Assembly: GCA_018881555.1 (NCBI GenBank)
Contig: JACAXG010000052.1
Span: 4,948,156-5,012,155, forward strand
Reading direction: 5' to 3'
Origin: Amblyornis subalaris
Taxonomy: Eukaryota > Chordata > Aves > Passeriformes > Ptilonorhynchidae
Length of the DNA: 64,000 nucleotides
The translations under genes and the position numbers were made by a program. The stretch's first letter is position 1; every line of letters starts with the position of its first letter. The notes below the pieces were generated by a model. The model worked only from the letters and a program-made list of their open reading frames with translations. It was not told the DNA's origin and made no database searches. Positions 1-11,913 of this stretch are shown one piece after another.

Positions 1-124
1 TGTCTATCACATAGGTTAGGAATTCATAACAATCCTTGCCGTTAGGTCAACAATTCATGTTTACACAAAAGTGCGTGAGAAACTATTTCGCTGAACCAAA
101 AACACTGCACATCTGAAGAACTGC

Positions 125-785
125 AAAATGCAAGGCCACACTGTCTAGGAAGCAGCTCTGCAGAAATTGAATGTAAGCCGGCAATGTACCCTTGCTGCAA
201 GAAGGCCATCATCATTCTGGGGTGTACTAGTGAGAGTGAACAAGTTGAAGAAGGTGATCCTTCCCTGTTTTGCACCCATGAGACCATATACAAAGTGCTG
301 TGTCTCCTTTGGTATTCCTCAGTACAAGAGAGATGTGGATATAATGGAGTTAGTCCAGTGGAGGTCACCGTGCTGATTGGATGCTGGAACACACAGTACA
401 TGAAGGAAGTCTGAGGAAGCTGGGCCTGATGAACCTGGTGAACTGAGGGAGACCTTACTGCTCTCTGAATCTATGTGATTGGGGGATACAGACAAGAAGG
501 TGCCAGAGTGTTGCTGGGGTGCAGATTGATAGGGAACAGACACAAATTAGAATATAGAAAATCCCAGCTGGATATTATTTTTTTTGGACAATGCGAGAGT
601 ACTACTAATGGAGTAGTTAAACACTAGGAAAGCAATGACCAGTGGAATTTTTGGGATCTGTTCTTGGAGGTATTCAAGACACGACTGAATGTGTTGCTAA
701 GTAACCTGACCTAGTTAAGACATGCACTGAGCAAGGACTGACTAGATGAGGTCACTTTGAACCAAAATTATCCTATGAGGCTATT
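125..785 (+). mobile_element. CR1 LINE 3' fragment, sense, old
   Basis: Degraded CR1 ORF2 C-terminus plus 3' UTR in sense orientation. Recognisable stations in CR1 order are: AAGCAGCTCTGC, ATGTAAGCCGGCAATGT, a CATTCTGGGGTG segment, CAGTACAAGAGAGATGTGGA, AGCTGGGCCTGATGAACCTG, and a 3' UTR with GAGGTATTCAAGACACGACTG and GACTAGATGAGGTC. Several small deletions and stops show that it is inactive. The left boundary is approximate. Confidence 0.8.
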
Positions 786-3700
786 AAATATATTTCCTAT
801 ATGTTTTCAGTGGTCTTAGATATGAGCTGTGTATACAGGGATGACATGAAGCAAAAGTTCAGATTTTTTTAGTTTTTTAAATTTTACTTTTAAAGCGATG
901 TGCAACAGATGGGTTTCCTGGAGCTAGCATTTAATTGACTTTTATTAGCAGTAAGCTATTGGTAGCATGTTAGCAACAAGTTAACAGTAACGCATGGAAA
1001 TTTTAAAACATTCTACAATTTTCGGTTTCTTAGAGTACTAGCTTGGAGTAAAAACTTTAATTACATCCCTATAAAAAATGTTTCCTAGATCTACATAAAA
1101 TGCTAATTAAAGAAAACAGATCTCTTCACTTGACTAGTTAAATTCTGCGTTTTAAACTTGTTATTTTGACACTCCAACTGTTTATTGGGGGGTTTTTCTT
1201 TCTCTGTCTAGCATCCCTCGGCCAAGTGAAATTAAGTTGAAAATATTCCAAAGAAACACGAATAATTGAAATAAATAATACTACCAGAGATACATAGATT
1301 TAAAAAAATCCAAACCAACATTTTGGAACTGACTGTATCAATTATGCCTGACTCGGAAGTGTATTTTCCCTATTTTTCACCTTTAAAGCCATACATTGTG
1401 CATAGTGATGCACCAAAGTGAACAACTGCAACAGTGCAAACACAAACAAGAGTCACAAAATGCTTGTAACTTTCAAACAAACCACAAAATTTCATCTTTA
1501 GTTACAAAACTATACTTAGACTAGTTTATTTCTCTTGATAGTATGACTTTCTTAAAATACTTCAGTAGCTTTTTTTTCTTAAATAAACTATTATGACTAT
1601 TATTATGACTCCTACTCTCAATTTCTTTCTTCTATTTTCTTTTTTGAGACAAAATTGTACTTTATGATCACTTTTCACACTTGGCAGTATTTTTAAGATT
1701 CTTGTTTGAAAGTAATAATCAGCACTTGGCACAGTGTGCTGCTTTTTTTTAAAGTTCTCCTTAGTACAGCTGTGACATAGCATGTTACAGTACCACTCCA
1801 TCAAGACACAGTAGGAGAAGAGGAAGGTAAGAGCATTTCAAGAACTAGCATATGGACAGCAAGATAATTAATAGAAAATAGAAAAGACAACCACTGGTAG
1901 TAAAATGCTGTGAAATCTACAGGAAAATAGTTAAGGAAATAGCCTATAGTGCATTAGTCACAATTTGATGGCTTCTTAATCATCAGGAACTTCAATTTGG
2001 TTGCCTAGATGCTACATTAAAAAGGTTAGTGTGGCAGAATGTTGTATTATTCCCAGAGTGCTGCTCTGAAAAGCAGCTCTCTCAGCTGAACAACCTTTTT
2101 ACATTATACACAAGTCTCAACAGTTCCTATAGCTTTAATTTATTTTTCAAGTTTATTCTAGATCCAGAGAACTGAATCTTCAGCAGCAATGTTAATATCC
2201 CATTGAACTAATACCTTGTATGCTTTAGAGTGATAGTAGACATATAATTGCGTACTAAGGGTACTCTGATACGTCACTTCTTCTTCATATGGTGATTGTC
2301 TGTGAGGTCAGCAGATCTACATCTCAATCTCTCAAGTGAAGAATATATCAATTTAGAAATCCTGCTTCATCTCACTGAACCATAGGCAGCAATAAATTAC
2401 TGCTCTTAGAGGTAGCTCAGGACAAGCAGACTCTTAACCTAACAGGCATTGGTGAGTGCCTAAAATCGGCATGAATCTGTGTCAGTACATACAGAACTAC
2501 AAACATCAAACTAAGAAAGCACTCCAAAGACAGTGAATTTTGGAGGATTTTGTTGGCATTCATGGCAAACAATGAAGATGAGAAACAAGATAGCTGGATT
2601 TTGTAGTTGTGAATTCAAACCTTTAAGTCTGCATACTAGTGTAAAATCAAATACCTGATATTTTTGCATATCTTTTGTAAGATTAAAGGACATGTCCCAG
2701 TACTGGGGATAAGCATTCTTTCTTTGTTGTCTTGAAAATATTCAAGGGTGAGTAAATACAAAACCCTACCAGAGTACTTAGACTGTGTGTGTCAAAAATT
2801 AGTTGATAGTTAAATTCTCTGAAAATGTAGTATGTATTGAAATTCCAGTTTAGAGGTACCAAGAAAGTGTGACATAACCTGTAAGTGCATTTTCTGTCTA
2901 CTGTTCCCAATACTTTAAGATTGAGAAGAGGTCCTTTAGGGTAGAAAGAAGACTCACTGTTGCTTTCTGTGGGCTGGTGAGAGGGAAAAAGAGCTAACAT
3001 TGGATGGGATGATTGAACCGATACTAGTATTGGGAACCCTGGTAGGAGAAAAAGAAGGAAAGATAAAGGAATGAGACATGATAGAAAAGTGAATCTTAGT
3101 CTTTAGACTATGGTTGAAGTAAACAGAACAGCATATGACCAGCAGAAATCTTAATCTGTAGAAACTCCATCACCAAGATTCTTATCCCTAGTCTTTGCTC
3201 TGCTTTCTGAAATCAGCAGTGGCTCATATTCTTAAAATGGCTTGAAAATATTCGGTCTGATCTTATCTGGCAATAATGTTTTCAGTATAATGCAGGGCAG
3301 ACAGCTCATTTCTTTGTTCACTAAGTCAGAAAGAATTTGCAGTCATACAAAAATAAAGACAATGAAATCTCAAGGAATGATATCTTTTTTGATACTTTCA
3401 GTATTAGGAAAAAAAAAAGAAATAACACTTCAGAGTAGAGGTTATAGAGGTTAGCCCTGCTCTTTCCTGAAGCAGTATTAGAAACTGAAGCTTTAAAGTG
3501 GTCTGTCGATGTACAGGAACCCTTCAATACAATAATGACAGATGTTAGAGAATCATAATACAGAGATACTGAATAAAACCATCTCCTGCAAGTATTTCTT
3601 CCTACCTGGAGCCAGGGGCACAGAAGAGCATATGTTCTCACACCATCTATATTAAAAAATATCTTCATTATTAATAGACAAGATTTTGGTCTTTCCATTT

Positions 3701-4789
3701 CATTGGCATGTTATTCCATACTGAGGCCATTTATTTGCTGGTTCATAAAATATTTCATTTTATTCATATTTAGAAAACTTCTTGTGGTATCGCAAACTTT
3801 CAGAAAGTTTTTCTGTCATGGGAACGTCGCAACCTTGCCTTAATAAGGACTTGGGTGACTGGATATAATGAGCCATAGCTGACAATAAAATGCAAACAGA
3901 GACAGAGTGTGATAAGCCTTGGTAAAGGCTATGGGTCAGCAAGCAAGAGAAGAGCAAAACCTGAAGCTGCCAGAAAGTTACATCATAACATCATGGACTG
4001 ATTTTATTGGTGGCCTGTGTGACACCTCCTCAATAATAGGCATTGGGACCAGAAGGGCAGGGAAAGGGCATATTGTTGTGCGGGCATCCAACACTGAGCT
4101 GCAGAAAGTATTACATTTCCCCAGGGTCCACTGTGCCAACTCACATTTAGGGCCAGCTTCAGTAGCTGGAACTCTGTGTGGGTTGTATGTGTGGGAGTGT
4201 GAAGTTTTTCTTGACACAGCTTACCTGCTGCTTTGATTCAGTTATTAAATTGAACTTTGCAGCATCATGCTGTCTGATGCTCTTTCTCCCTGCCCCCTCC
4301 TCCTTGACAACTGTTCATAGTGGATTTTTTTTCTTGGCACCAAGAAAAAAATGTATCATCTCATATTGACTAGAAAACATCCTTACCAGAAATACTTTCT
4401 TCTTTTTCTTTATGGAAACATATAATGTAAAAACTGTTACATTTTTTAACTCGTTTAGACTTAAAGGTTTTTAAGACATTGTAATACATGATAGATACAA
4501 AGGGGGCAATATTAAAAAAGAATATTCTAAACCATATACTTTTGTCTAAAAATAAGAAAAGTGCAATTAAATTTTTATAGAAAAGCTCATCAGCTACATT
4601 GGATCTGCTTTTTTCGTGCAACCTGTTCTGAAAAAGGAACACTAAAACTATGCAGCACCAATACAGTGTGATTTTTGTATGATAAATTTGTAAAATGCAG
4701 GAGGCTAGACCTGGAAATATAGCTATAGTTAGTGAATTACATAATTTCATTTTTTGCCTCTCCTTGTCTTTCACAATAGCATTAATTTC
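786..4789. other. Intronic DNA without recognised element
   Basis: AT-rich unique-looking sequence with short homopolymer runs. The 3900-4215 stretch is somewhat richer in GC and open in both strands (about 100 and 79 codons), but its translations resemble nothing I know. No repeat family, tRNA or exon was recognised. Confidence 0.5.
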
Positions 4790-5000
4790 TTTCACTTTTC
4801 CCTTGTCCTTCCCCTCTCTTTCCTCCCTCTCTTCCTTCCGCTCTTCCTCCCCCATTTCCACCTTCCCTATGTCCATTTCCCCTCCCTCTCTCCCTCCCTC
4901 TTTCTCTTCCTGCTTTCCTGCCTTCATGACCTCCCTTCTTGCTGCTTGCTTTCTGTTCTTTTTTCTTTTACTCCTTCCTTCCTCTTTGATTTCCACTCTT
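4790..5000. repeat. Polypyrimidine (TTCC/TCCC-rich) tract
   Basis: About 200 bp almost purely C and T on the + strand, a degenerate mixture of TTCC, TCCC and CTTT units (for example around 4801-4915). The complementary purine strand is open and encodes a Lys/Glu/Arg-rich run, which is a compositional artefact rather than a gene. Such strand-asymmetric tracts may form triplex (H-DNA). Confidence 0.8.
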
Positions 5001-5218
5001 TACTGTCTTTCCTTACACAATGAGTTTCACCCCTTGGTCACTTAAAGTAGGCAGACGCCTTAATATTTGTCAGCAGTAATTCTGTGCTACACAGAGAATA
5101 TGTAATGGCAACCTTAAAAATTAAGCTGGAAAGGCAGCAAATATAGAGAAATCAAAAAGGATTAGTGGAAATGGCAATGTATGTTAGCTTCACTATTCAT
5201 GTATGCTGTTCATTCATA

Positions 5219-5330
5219 AGTATATCTATATATATATTACATAAGTATATAATCATGTGCTTATATCGTGCATAAGCTACATTATATATAATTATAGTTA
5301 TCAGGTTCAAGTAATGTAATTATAATTATA
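5219..5330. repeat. AT-rich TATA-type low-complexity block
   Basis: Alternating TATATA and ATTATA runs around 5220-5330, directly before the LTR fragment that follows. Simple-sequence DNA without coding capacity. Confidence 0.7.
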
Positions 5331-5478
5331 AAGGCCTTGATGCTGTGTAAGCACTTCTCAGCAATAACAAAAACATCCCTGTGTTATCAATGTTTCTTTC
5401 AGTATCAATGCAAAAATAGTCCCATACTAACTACTATGAAGAACTATATATAGCTCTATCCCTTCCAAAATCAGTACA
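5331..5478 (-). mobile_element. ERVL-type LTR fragment (5' end)
   Basis: Antisense copy of the first 150 bp of an avian ERVL-like LTR. Read on the minus strand it begins TGTACTGATTTTGG, the family's TG start, and carries the same stations as the longer copy at 42303-42870: AGTTAGTATGGGAC, a GTGTTATC analogue (GATAACACAG) and TGCTGAGAAGTGCTTACACA. The rest of the LTR is missing, so this is a truncated, diverged remnant. Confidence 0.7.
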
Positions 5479-6868
5479 GCCAAGAAGTTTGTTAGTTTCT
5501 AAATGTAAATGAGAAACTGGTTGACATCAGCGATTAAAACACTCATAAAAATGTTTCTGAGATTTTCTGAAAATGTAACCAATGCTGACATGGCATGACA
5601 GCAGTAATTATTGTTGCAAGTGTTGAGATTTTATAGGGAATGGCAAACTTCTATCAGTTCGGCATTCCCCTAGGTAGAGAGGACTTTTTTCAATTAACAA
5701 TTATAGCTGAACACTCCCATGTCTGGAGATGCCTTTTTCATAATCAGGCTTGTCTTACTAGTTTATTATCCCCTTTATATGTGACCCCACTTTTGTGACA
5801 TCCAGTGTAGTTGCAGCCTAGCAGCAAAGAACAACTGTTCTGTAGAATAAGATGAATCACTCAAAAATTAAAAGAAAGAAAAGAAGGAAGGAAAGAAGGG
5901 AAGATGAAAGAAACCTCTTTGTTTGAGTGATTCCTTTAAATAACTTCTAATCTTTCAGAATTGCATTTCCAAAAGTCTGTCTGAAGCTGACTGCTTCTGA
6001 ATTACTTCAGAAATTAAAACATGCTTCAAAAGAAGATGAGTCAGTTGCTTCTTAGAAGGAAATAGCCTTACTTGATTTTGAGATCATTATTACATCTAGT
6101 ACTTTAAAAAGTATTTAGAGTAGCAAAAAATAATGTAATTTAAATGGACATAATTTCATTAAAGTCTTTAAAGCTAATGCTTGTTTATACCAGCTGGCAA
6201 ACACATGTACTTCTAGAATCACCCTATTAAGATTGTTTTAACTTTTTTTAAGGGTATTGCATATTCCTTCATGACTCTTCTTATATTTTATCTTTGCTTG
6301 TAACCCCTGGAATTATTTGCTCAAAATGCCGCTGAAGATTAGACTTAATATCAAATAGCTGCATTTCATTCTTCCCTCTGTCAGTGTTTTGGAACGCTGG
6401 AATTTTCAACTTCAATATGAATCCATAGTTACTAAACTCTCAATTTCTTGACATTAGCTTGACTGAAAATTCTAGTGCTCAACAGAAAGTGTAAGTTATG
6501 GCAGTTGCATATTTAAACTCTTTTTTCCAAAAGTTTGTGTTTGTTGTCAATATTTCTGTTTCATTCATAGAACTCCCCCTGGTGGATTATGTAAAATATA
6601 AACATTAAAGAATATGGCTCTAGAGCCTAATTTTACAACTTCCAGTACTAAGAATATTTCAGTTAGCATTTTATATATATATTTTATCTTGCTAGTGGCT
6701 ATTTATATTACTTTATATTACCTTGATAATAATTCTCAGAGAATCTCTGAGGGTTTTTGCTTATCTGTAATGTTGATGTCCTCTACCATGCACAGGAGAG
6801 TTTATTAAAAAAAAGCACAAACCCAAACAAAACCCAGTTCTAATAAATTGAACAGTCTAAAGTATATA

Positions 6869-6922
6869 AAAGATACAAGGATTGGCAGGGCAATCAAAGA
6901 TACAAGGATTAGCAGGGCAATC
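6869..6922 (+). repeat. 27-bp tandem duplication, 2 copies
   Basis: Two adjacent 27-bp units starting AAAGATACAAGGATT (6869-6895 and 6896-6922), differing at one base (TTGGC versus TTAGC). Near-identity suggests a recent local duplication. Confidence 0.9.
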
Positions 6923-8378
6923 ATGAGAAATAGCAACCACGGAGAATTGCCTGGATTGGTTACTTAACACTATTTTTTAATGTGCCCACCAGTGAGTTGG
7001 TTACATACCCTGGAGCAAAAAGATGAAGAATGAAGGATCTGAATTTGAAATGAAACACTAAATAAGAAGGACCAAAAGAAGAATGCTAGAGCACAGGAAA
7101 CTGTAATGAACAAGAAGTATCATAGCGATATATAATTATTTATGTACTCAGGTTAAGACAGAGCAGCTAACTAGAAAAGTTTTTATTTAATGTGTGAAAG
7201 TGGATTTTTTATAGGTAGCAACAAGTTGATTATTTTGCATATCTTCCACAGGTATGAGAAGATATGGCTTATTCATTAAAGAAAGAAAGTGAAAAGTGGT
7301 AGTGGTAAATGGAGTGTCATGCAACTAAATAATAAAGATTAGTGCTTATAAAAGAGGTTCTGATGGACTGAAAAGGGAAGAATATTAAAATAGTGGAAAG
7401 TGTCAGTTAGGGACCAGCAGAACTAGATTTTTAAATAGAGGCTGTTGTCTTTCAAGTTGTAAAACTGAGAAATATTACAAGGGATTGCCATTATGGAAGA
7501 TGGAAGAAGTGAAAAATGTAGTAAAGTAAATATCGCTAGTAAAAGTAGGGGCTAGTCATTTCTGGAGTTAGTAGTTGCCAGCTTTCTTTACCAAGTAGTT
7601 ACTAAGCCAAAGTGAATTAATGACCTCATGATTTGAGAGCATCATTGAAACACTAGTTGTCACAGATAAAATTGATTCATGTAATGACTTTACATAAAAA
7701 GAAGGATAAACAAAGAATGGGTAGCACTTAAAAATCTTAATTTCAAAATTAAAAAGTTATTATAATGAATTAGTCAACTTGACTGAATAGTTATTAAAAA
7801 CCAAGATACTGAGGAGATTTAGATCTTTAAAATCAAAGGTATAAAATAAACAGGTAGAAAACTACCTAGATTTTGCATTCCCAGAAAGAGGGGAAATGCT
7901 TGTAGCAAGGATTCTAACTAAATAAATAATTGCCCCAAAAACAAACCCACAAAAACAATTTAAAAATGAGCTAAGAAAACACAAGTAATGGGAAAAAAAT
8001 CAGTGCAGAAAAAGTGGAGGTAAATACAGACATACACTGGAAAGCACCAAAAGCAGATTTTAATTATTTCTTTTAAACAAATAAAAAATATAGAGGATTT
8101 TAATTTCTAAATCAAGAAAGTTGATTACAGTGAGATGGTGATGGTATCTACCAATAATTGTACAAATGTCATGAAACTTAAAAGAAACATGAATTTGCTT
8201 TTAATAATTACACTAATTTCAAACATGTAGACCAGAGCAGGATGTGCTTCAATGAAAACTGAAGTTTCTGAAAGGAAATTTATCACAATTAAGATGAAGG
8301 TAAAACTCAGAGTTCAAAATACATGCTAGTGATACAAGTATATGTGTGTGTCTTTGTACATATATATACATAAATATC

Positions 8379-8380
<2 letters not shown>

Positions 8381-8413
<33 letters not shown>
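8381..8413 (+). repeat. (AG)n microsatellite
   Basis: Uninterrupted AG dinucleotides, 16 units, preceded by a TATATA segment. A likely length-polymorphic locus. Confidence 0.97.
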
Positions 8414-8417
<4 letters not shown>

Positions 8418-8599
8418 ATAGATAAAGAATCCCCTTCTGTGTCCATGTGGTGCTGTGGAAAAAAAAAAAAAGAGCTTATCTCTGGATGCAACAGTGGATT
8501 TTGGAATATTTTGTATAATTCTCAGGTTACCATTTTTAAATAGCACTTGACATTTGGAGCGTGTGAAAAAGAGAGACACACAGGATTACAGGACAAGAG

Positions 8600-8925
8600 G
8601 AAATGTCTTGCAATAAATATCTTAGAGTGCTCAGGCTGTTTCAGCTTATTAAAAAGAAGAGAAGATGAGGTTCTTGATGACAGTGTATCTCCACAGGGAG
8701 AAACTACTGTGAACTAAAGAGCTCTTTAATCTAGTTGAGAAATCTTAGCAAGAGCCAATTCAGTTTAGATGGATTGGAAGTAAAGTACTTTTCCATCAAC
8801 AAGATGGCTTAAACACTGGAACAAACTGGGATAACTGCAGAGAAAAGCACTGAAATCTCCATCTCTAGGTATTGTCATCTCAAGTTTGAATATGTTTGAA
8901 TAAAATTGAGACAAAGCAGAAATTA
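8600..8925 (+). mobile_element. Ancient CR1-like 3' fragment, sense
   Basis: Weak but ordered similarity to CR1 3' sequence: CTCAGGCTGTTTCAGCTTAT, AAGAGAAGATGAGGTT, AGTTTAGATGGATTGGAAG, AACACTGGAACAAACTGGG and GAAATCTCCATCTCTAGGTA. This is the usual order of the ORF2 tail and 3' UTR. It is highly diverged and the boundaries are uncertain. Confidence 0.55.
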
Positions 8926-9346
8926 CTCTTAGTCACAGGATAATTGGTGAACCATATGAGCGAAATATATTTGATATACAAAAAAACCCCAGATTAATGA
9001 TCTAAATAGTTTTTTTTGCCTTTAATTCTAAATATCTGTGTCATGCTAATCTATTTTTTTCCTTGTTGGTGCTTGATATGTCCTGTTAAAAAGGTGCAGA
9101 AGAGGAGCAGGCTGCCATTTTGTTGAGTCACGAATACTGAAAACTGAGTAAAGGGGAGTTGTGTGGGACCAAGGCCAAGTTCTCGTTAATAGGTTGCTCA
9201 GCAGGGGGAACATTTTGAATTTTAGAGTGTCATTAGAGAAATTTTGCTAAACAAGGAATCCACAGTATCAGAGAGGATAGGAAATTCCTTAGGTCAGGAG
9301 GAAGCAGATAGTCAGTTGAAACTTAGAGGTAATGAACTTCTTTTCA

Positions 9347-9640
9347 GAGAATCACAGAATATTCTGAGTTGAAAGAGACCCACAAGAATCATCAAGTCCA
9401 GCTCCCATCCCTGTGCAGCACCATCCCCAGGTGCACCATGTGCCCGAGAGTGTTTTCCAAACACTTCTAGAACTCTTTCAGGCTTGGTGCTGTGACCACT
9501 TCCCTGGGGAGCCTGTTTCAGTGCCCAACCATCTTTTGGGTGAAGAACCTTTTCCTAATATCCAACCTAAACTTCCCCAACACAGCTTCAGGACGTTCCC
9601 TTGGGTCCTGTCACTGATTATCAAAGAGAGGAGACTTCTT
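9347..9640 (-). mobile_element. CR1 LINE 3' end, antisense
   Basis: Starts with AGAATCACAGAATATTCTGA, the reverse complement of the CR1 3' tail. It continues with ATCATCAAGTCCAGCTCC, GGGGAGCCTGTTTCAGTGCC, CCTAATATCCAACCTAAACT and GGGTCCTGTCACTG. These are the standard antisense 3' UTR stations. 5'-truncated after about 290 bp, no coding capacity. Confidence 0.92.
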
Positions 9641-11017
9641 GCAGGAGATACATAGAATTTGTTGCAGCACAGGAGTGTGTTGTAGTTCAGTCAATAGGAG
9701 GATAGTTTGCTGTGGCGTGTTTACTAAGGGAAAGATGCAAGGAATTTACCTCGGTGCTCCATTGATTCTGTAGCCTTTCCTGATATCTAACCATTCTTTT
9801 GAAACCTTCGTTGTCAAGTGTCATGAAGGTATGACATGTATATATAACTCATGTAGCCTTAAATAAACTTAAATAGACTAAATATCTTACCTAGTTTGAA
9901 GAATACTTTAATATAGGAAATAACAAAACTTCTGAACAGAAGTTTGTAAATTCATATAGGGATACTAACTATCCAGGGAATGAAGGATTGACTTATATAA
10001 ATATAATGTCATTATTTCTGGTACTGGAAAAATTAGCTACTTAGATGTTACACATTAGAAACGATCCAAGTTTAGATTCAGATGACTAGTAGTTTACAGG
10101 AGACGCAATACTTCTCATTGCTGCCATTATACTACAGTGCTAATAGAGAACAGTTTCCTTTTCACTCAAGGAAGAGTAGCAAGATTTGTTTACAGCTAAA
10201 ATGTTCTTAGGGTGTATTTATAAAAGACAGTGCTGCCAGGTGGGTTGTTCTAAGAATGGCAATGCCTGAAACTTCCTTTTTTCTTGCATACTTGGGAATT
10301 TATCTTTCCATCTGAAAATACAGACATATAAAATGTGGACAATATGCAGGATCATTTAAACAGAACTTCAGTCCTTTTACAGAATTCAGATGGAAATTTG
10401 GCTTATTATTGAACTAATAGAAACAATGGTGATTCTTTTTTGTATTTCTCTTTTATTAATGTATTTATAATAGTGTATCTGGAGCTGAAGAGCACTGTAG
10501 AAAATGAGACATTAGCTCAGCAAAATGTACTGCTATTTCTAATATGTTTAAATAAATGACTTGGCATTAAAAAAATCCATACAGGCCACATCTAATTTTA
10601 AGTTTTCCTTGCAAACATAATTGTCAGTAATGAATAGCCTTATCCCAATAAAACAAATATTAGTTCATCAATGAATTCATACTCACACCAGTGCACACTT
10701 AATATTTACCTTTTAAAATATTTACCTTTTAAAATATTTACCTTTTAAATTCCGAATATAATAAATTCAGAAAAGCCAGAGTTAGCCTGCATGACTTGGT
10801 CATGTTAATGTTAGTTGCCTGGTCTAAGCTTGTTGTCCAGGCTTCCTCTACCATCAGTGAATAGAAGGTTCTCCAAAGGACATTTCAGTGACATCTATCC
10901 ACAATCTCAAAGCAACAATGGCTATTCAGAGATTAAATATGAAACAGTTCTTTTTCATCCTTAAGAAAGAAATTGGAATTTCTTACTCATTGATCCACAT
11001 TTTTAACTCTACCTCGT
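9641..11017. other. Intronic DNA, one short tandem repeat
   Basis: Unique-looking AT-rich sequence. It contains a perfect triplicated 16-mer at 10701-10748 (listed separately). Nothing else was recognised. Confidence 0.5.
10701..10748 (+). repeat. 16-bp tandem repeat, 3 perfect copies
   Basis: The unit AATATTTACCTTTTAA occurs three times without mismatch. A young minisatellite seed. Confidence 0.97.
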
Positions 11018-11221
11018 TGTGCTGGTTTGAATGGGAACCAGCAAGGGAAATTAACCCCACACAAATGCCTCGAGAGAGATATGGGTCAGAATTAAAATTT
11101 TAATAAAAAGGGTAAAATAAATGCAGGAGCGCAGAAACAGCGGCCTAAACAAACTGACAGAGTCACGGTACAACCTGGCACCCTGTTGACCAGGGTGGTA
11201 GCTGTGTAGTCCGGTTAGGCA

Positions 11222-11435
11222 CTGGTCCTGTAGAAAGGCCTGGTCCGCTGAGTATCCAGTGATGGTGGTCCGGAGTCCTCTGGGTTTCCAGTCGTCTGGT
11301 GGTCCAGTCCTGGTAGTCCCATCCTGCTAATTCGGTCGAGTCCAGTCCAGCAGAGTGGAGTGGAGTCGAGTGAGTGGAGTAGTCCTGGTAGACCAGTTGA
11401 GTCCAGTCCAGAGGAGCGGAGTGGAGTGGAGTTCT
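11222..11435. repeat. GTCCAGTCC / GTGGAGT minisatellite inside LTR
   Basis: Degenerate repeats of TCCAGTCCTGGTAGTCC and of GAGTCCAGTCCAG followed by GTGGAGTGGAGT. The latter composite occurs twice (about 11338-11372 and 11398-11433). Likely expanded within the LTR. Confidence 0.75.
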
Positions 11436-11864
11436 CCCATCTCAAAGCCTGCTGTTATGCCATGTTTCTTGGCTGGTACCTTCCCCAGGGGCGGGGACTT
11501 CCACAATGGAAAAGGATTTTCCTGACATTCTATTGGTTGCTTCCGCAATGAGCTCACATGAGGCTTCGCCGAGGAGCAAATGGTTTCTGGCATTCTATTG
11601 GTTGGTGTTTATCTGGTTTGGTAATGGGCCATTATCCGAGATAACCCACTCAGGGTGGTTCTAAAGTTCTATTTGTCCATGCTTATCAAGTTCAGTAATG
11701 GGCCATTAGCCGAGATGATCTATTCAGGGTGGGTGGTGCTTGCTGTCCACAGGAATGGTTATCTCAGTTGAGATAAGGAGGAATACCTCACATGAGCATA
11801 GCCTCAAGGACCAGGTGTGTAACTGTGAACGATCTAGCTTATCAAGGAAATATGTGGGTGGTAA

Positions 11865-11886
11865 TAACCTAACCCTAACCCTAACC
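11865..11886 (-). repeat. Telomere-like (TTAGGG)n tract, ~3.5 units
   Basis: The + strand reads TAACCTAACCCTAACCCTAACC, which is TTAGGG repeats on the minus strand. It sits about 28 bp inside the right (U3) end of the LTR. Too short to be a classic interstitial telomere; probably part of this LTR copy or family. Confidence 0.9.
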
Positions 11887-11913
11887 ATATCCTTTTATGG
11901 TTAACCCAGGACA

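Larger units (their letters stand above)
5479..8599. other. Intronic DNA with minor simple repeats
   Basis: Unique AT-rich sequence. It includes a purine cluster at 5865-5905 (AAGAAAGG-type), a 27-bp direct repeat at 6869-6922 and an (AG)n run at 8381-8413, the latter two listed separately. No gene or transposon was recognised. Confidence 0.5.
11018..11913 (-). mobile_element. Solo LTR of an endogenous retrovirus (ERVL-like)
   Basis: About 896 bp bounded by TGTGCTGGTTTGAAT and its imperfect inverted counterpart GGTTAACCCAGGACA (TG...CA ends). On the minus strand an ATTAAA poly(A)-signal variant lies near 11098-11103, about 80 bp from the 3' end, as expected for U5. Flanks CTCGT and CCCAT could be a decayed 5-bp target duplication (two transitions). 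The body is GC- and CpG-richer than the surrounding intron. It includes a minisatellite of GTCCAGTCC/GTGGAGTGGAG words and a short telomere-like array near the U3 start. No internal retroviral genes flank it, so it is a solo LTR. Confidence 0.72.

Noticed and set aside
4370..4996. 208-codon minus-strand frame rich in Lys, Glu and Arg
   Set aside because: Half of it is the complement of the polypyrimidine tract and the rest is AT-rich intron. The amino-acid bias follows base composition and no domain is visible.
8249..8579. Ser/Leu-rich minus-strand frames
   Set aside because: Translation of the (AG)n microsatellite; compositional artefact.
11865..11886. True interstitial telomere or chromosome end
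   Set aside because: Only about 22 bp and enclosed in an LTR; too short for a relic of chromosome fusion.
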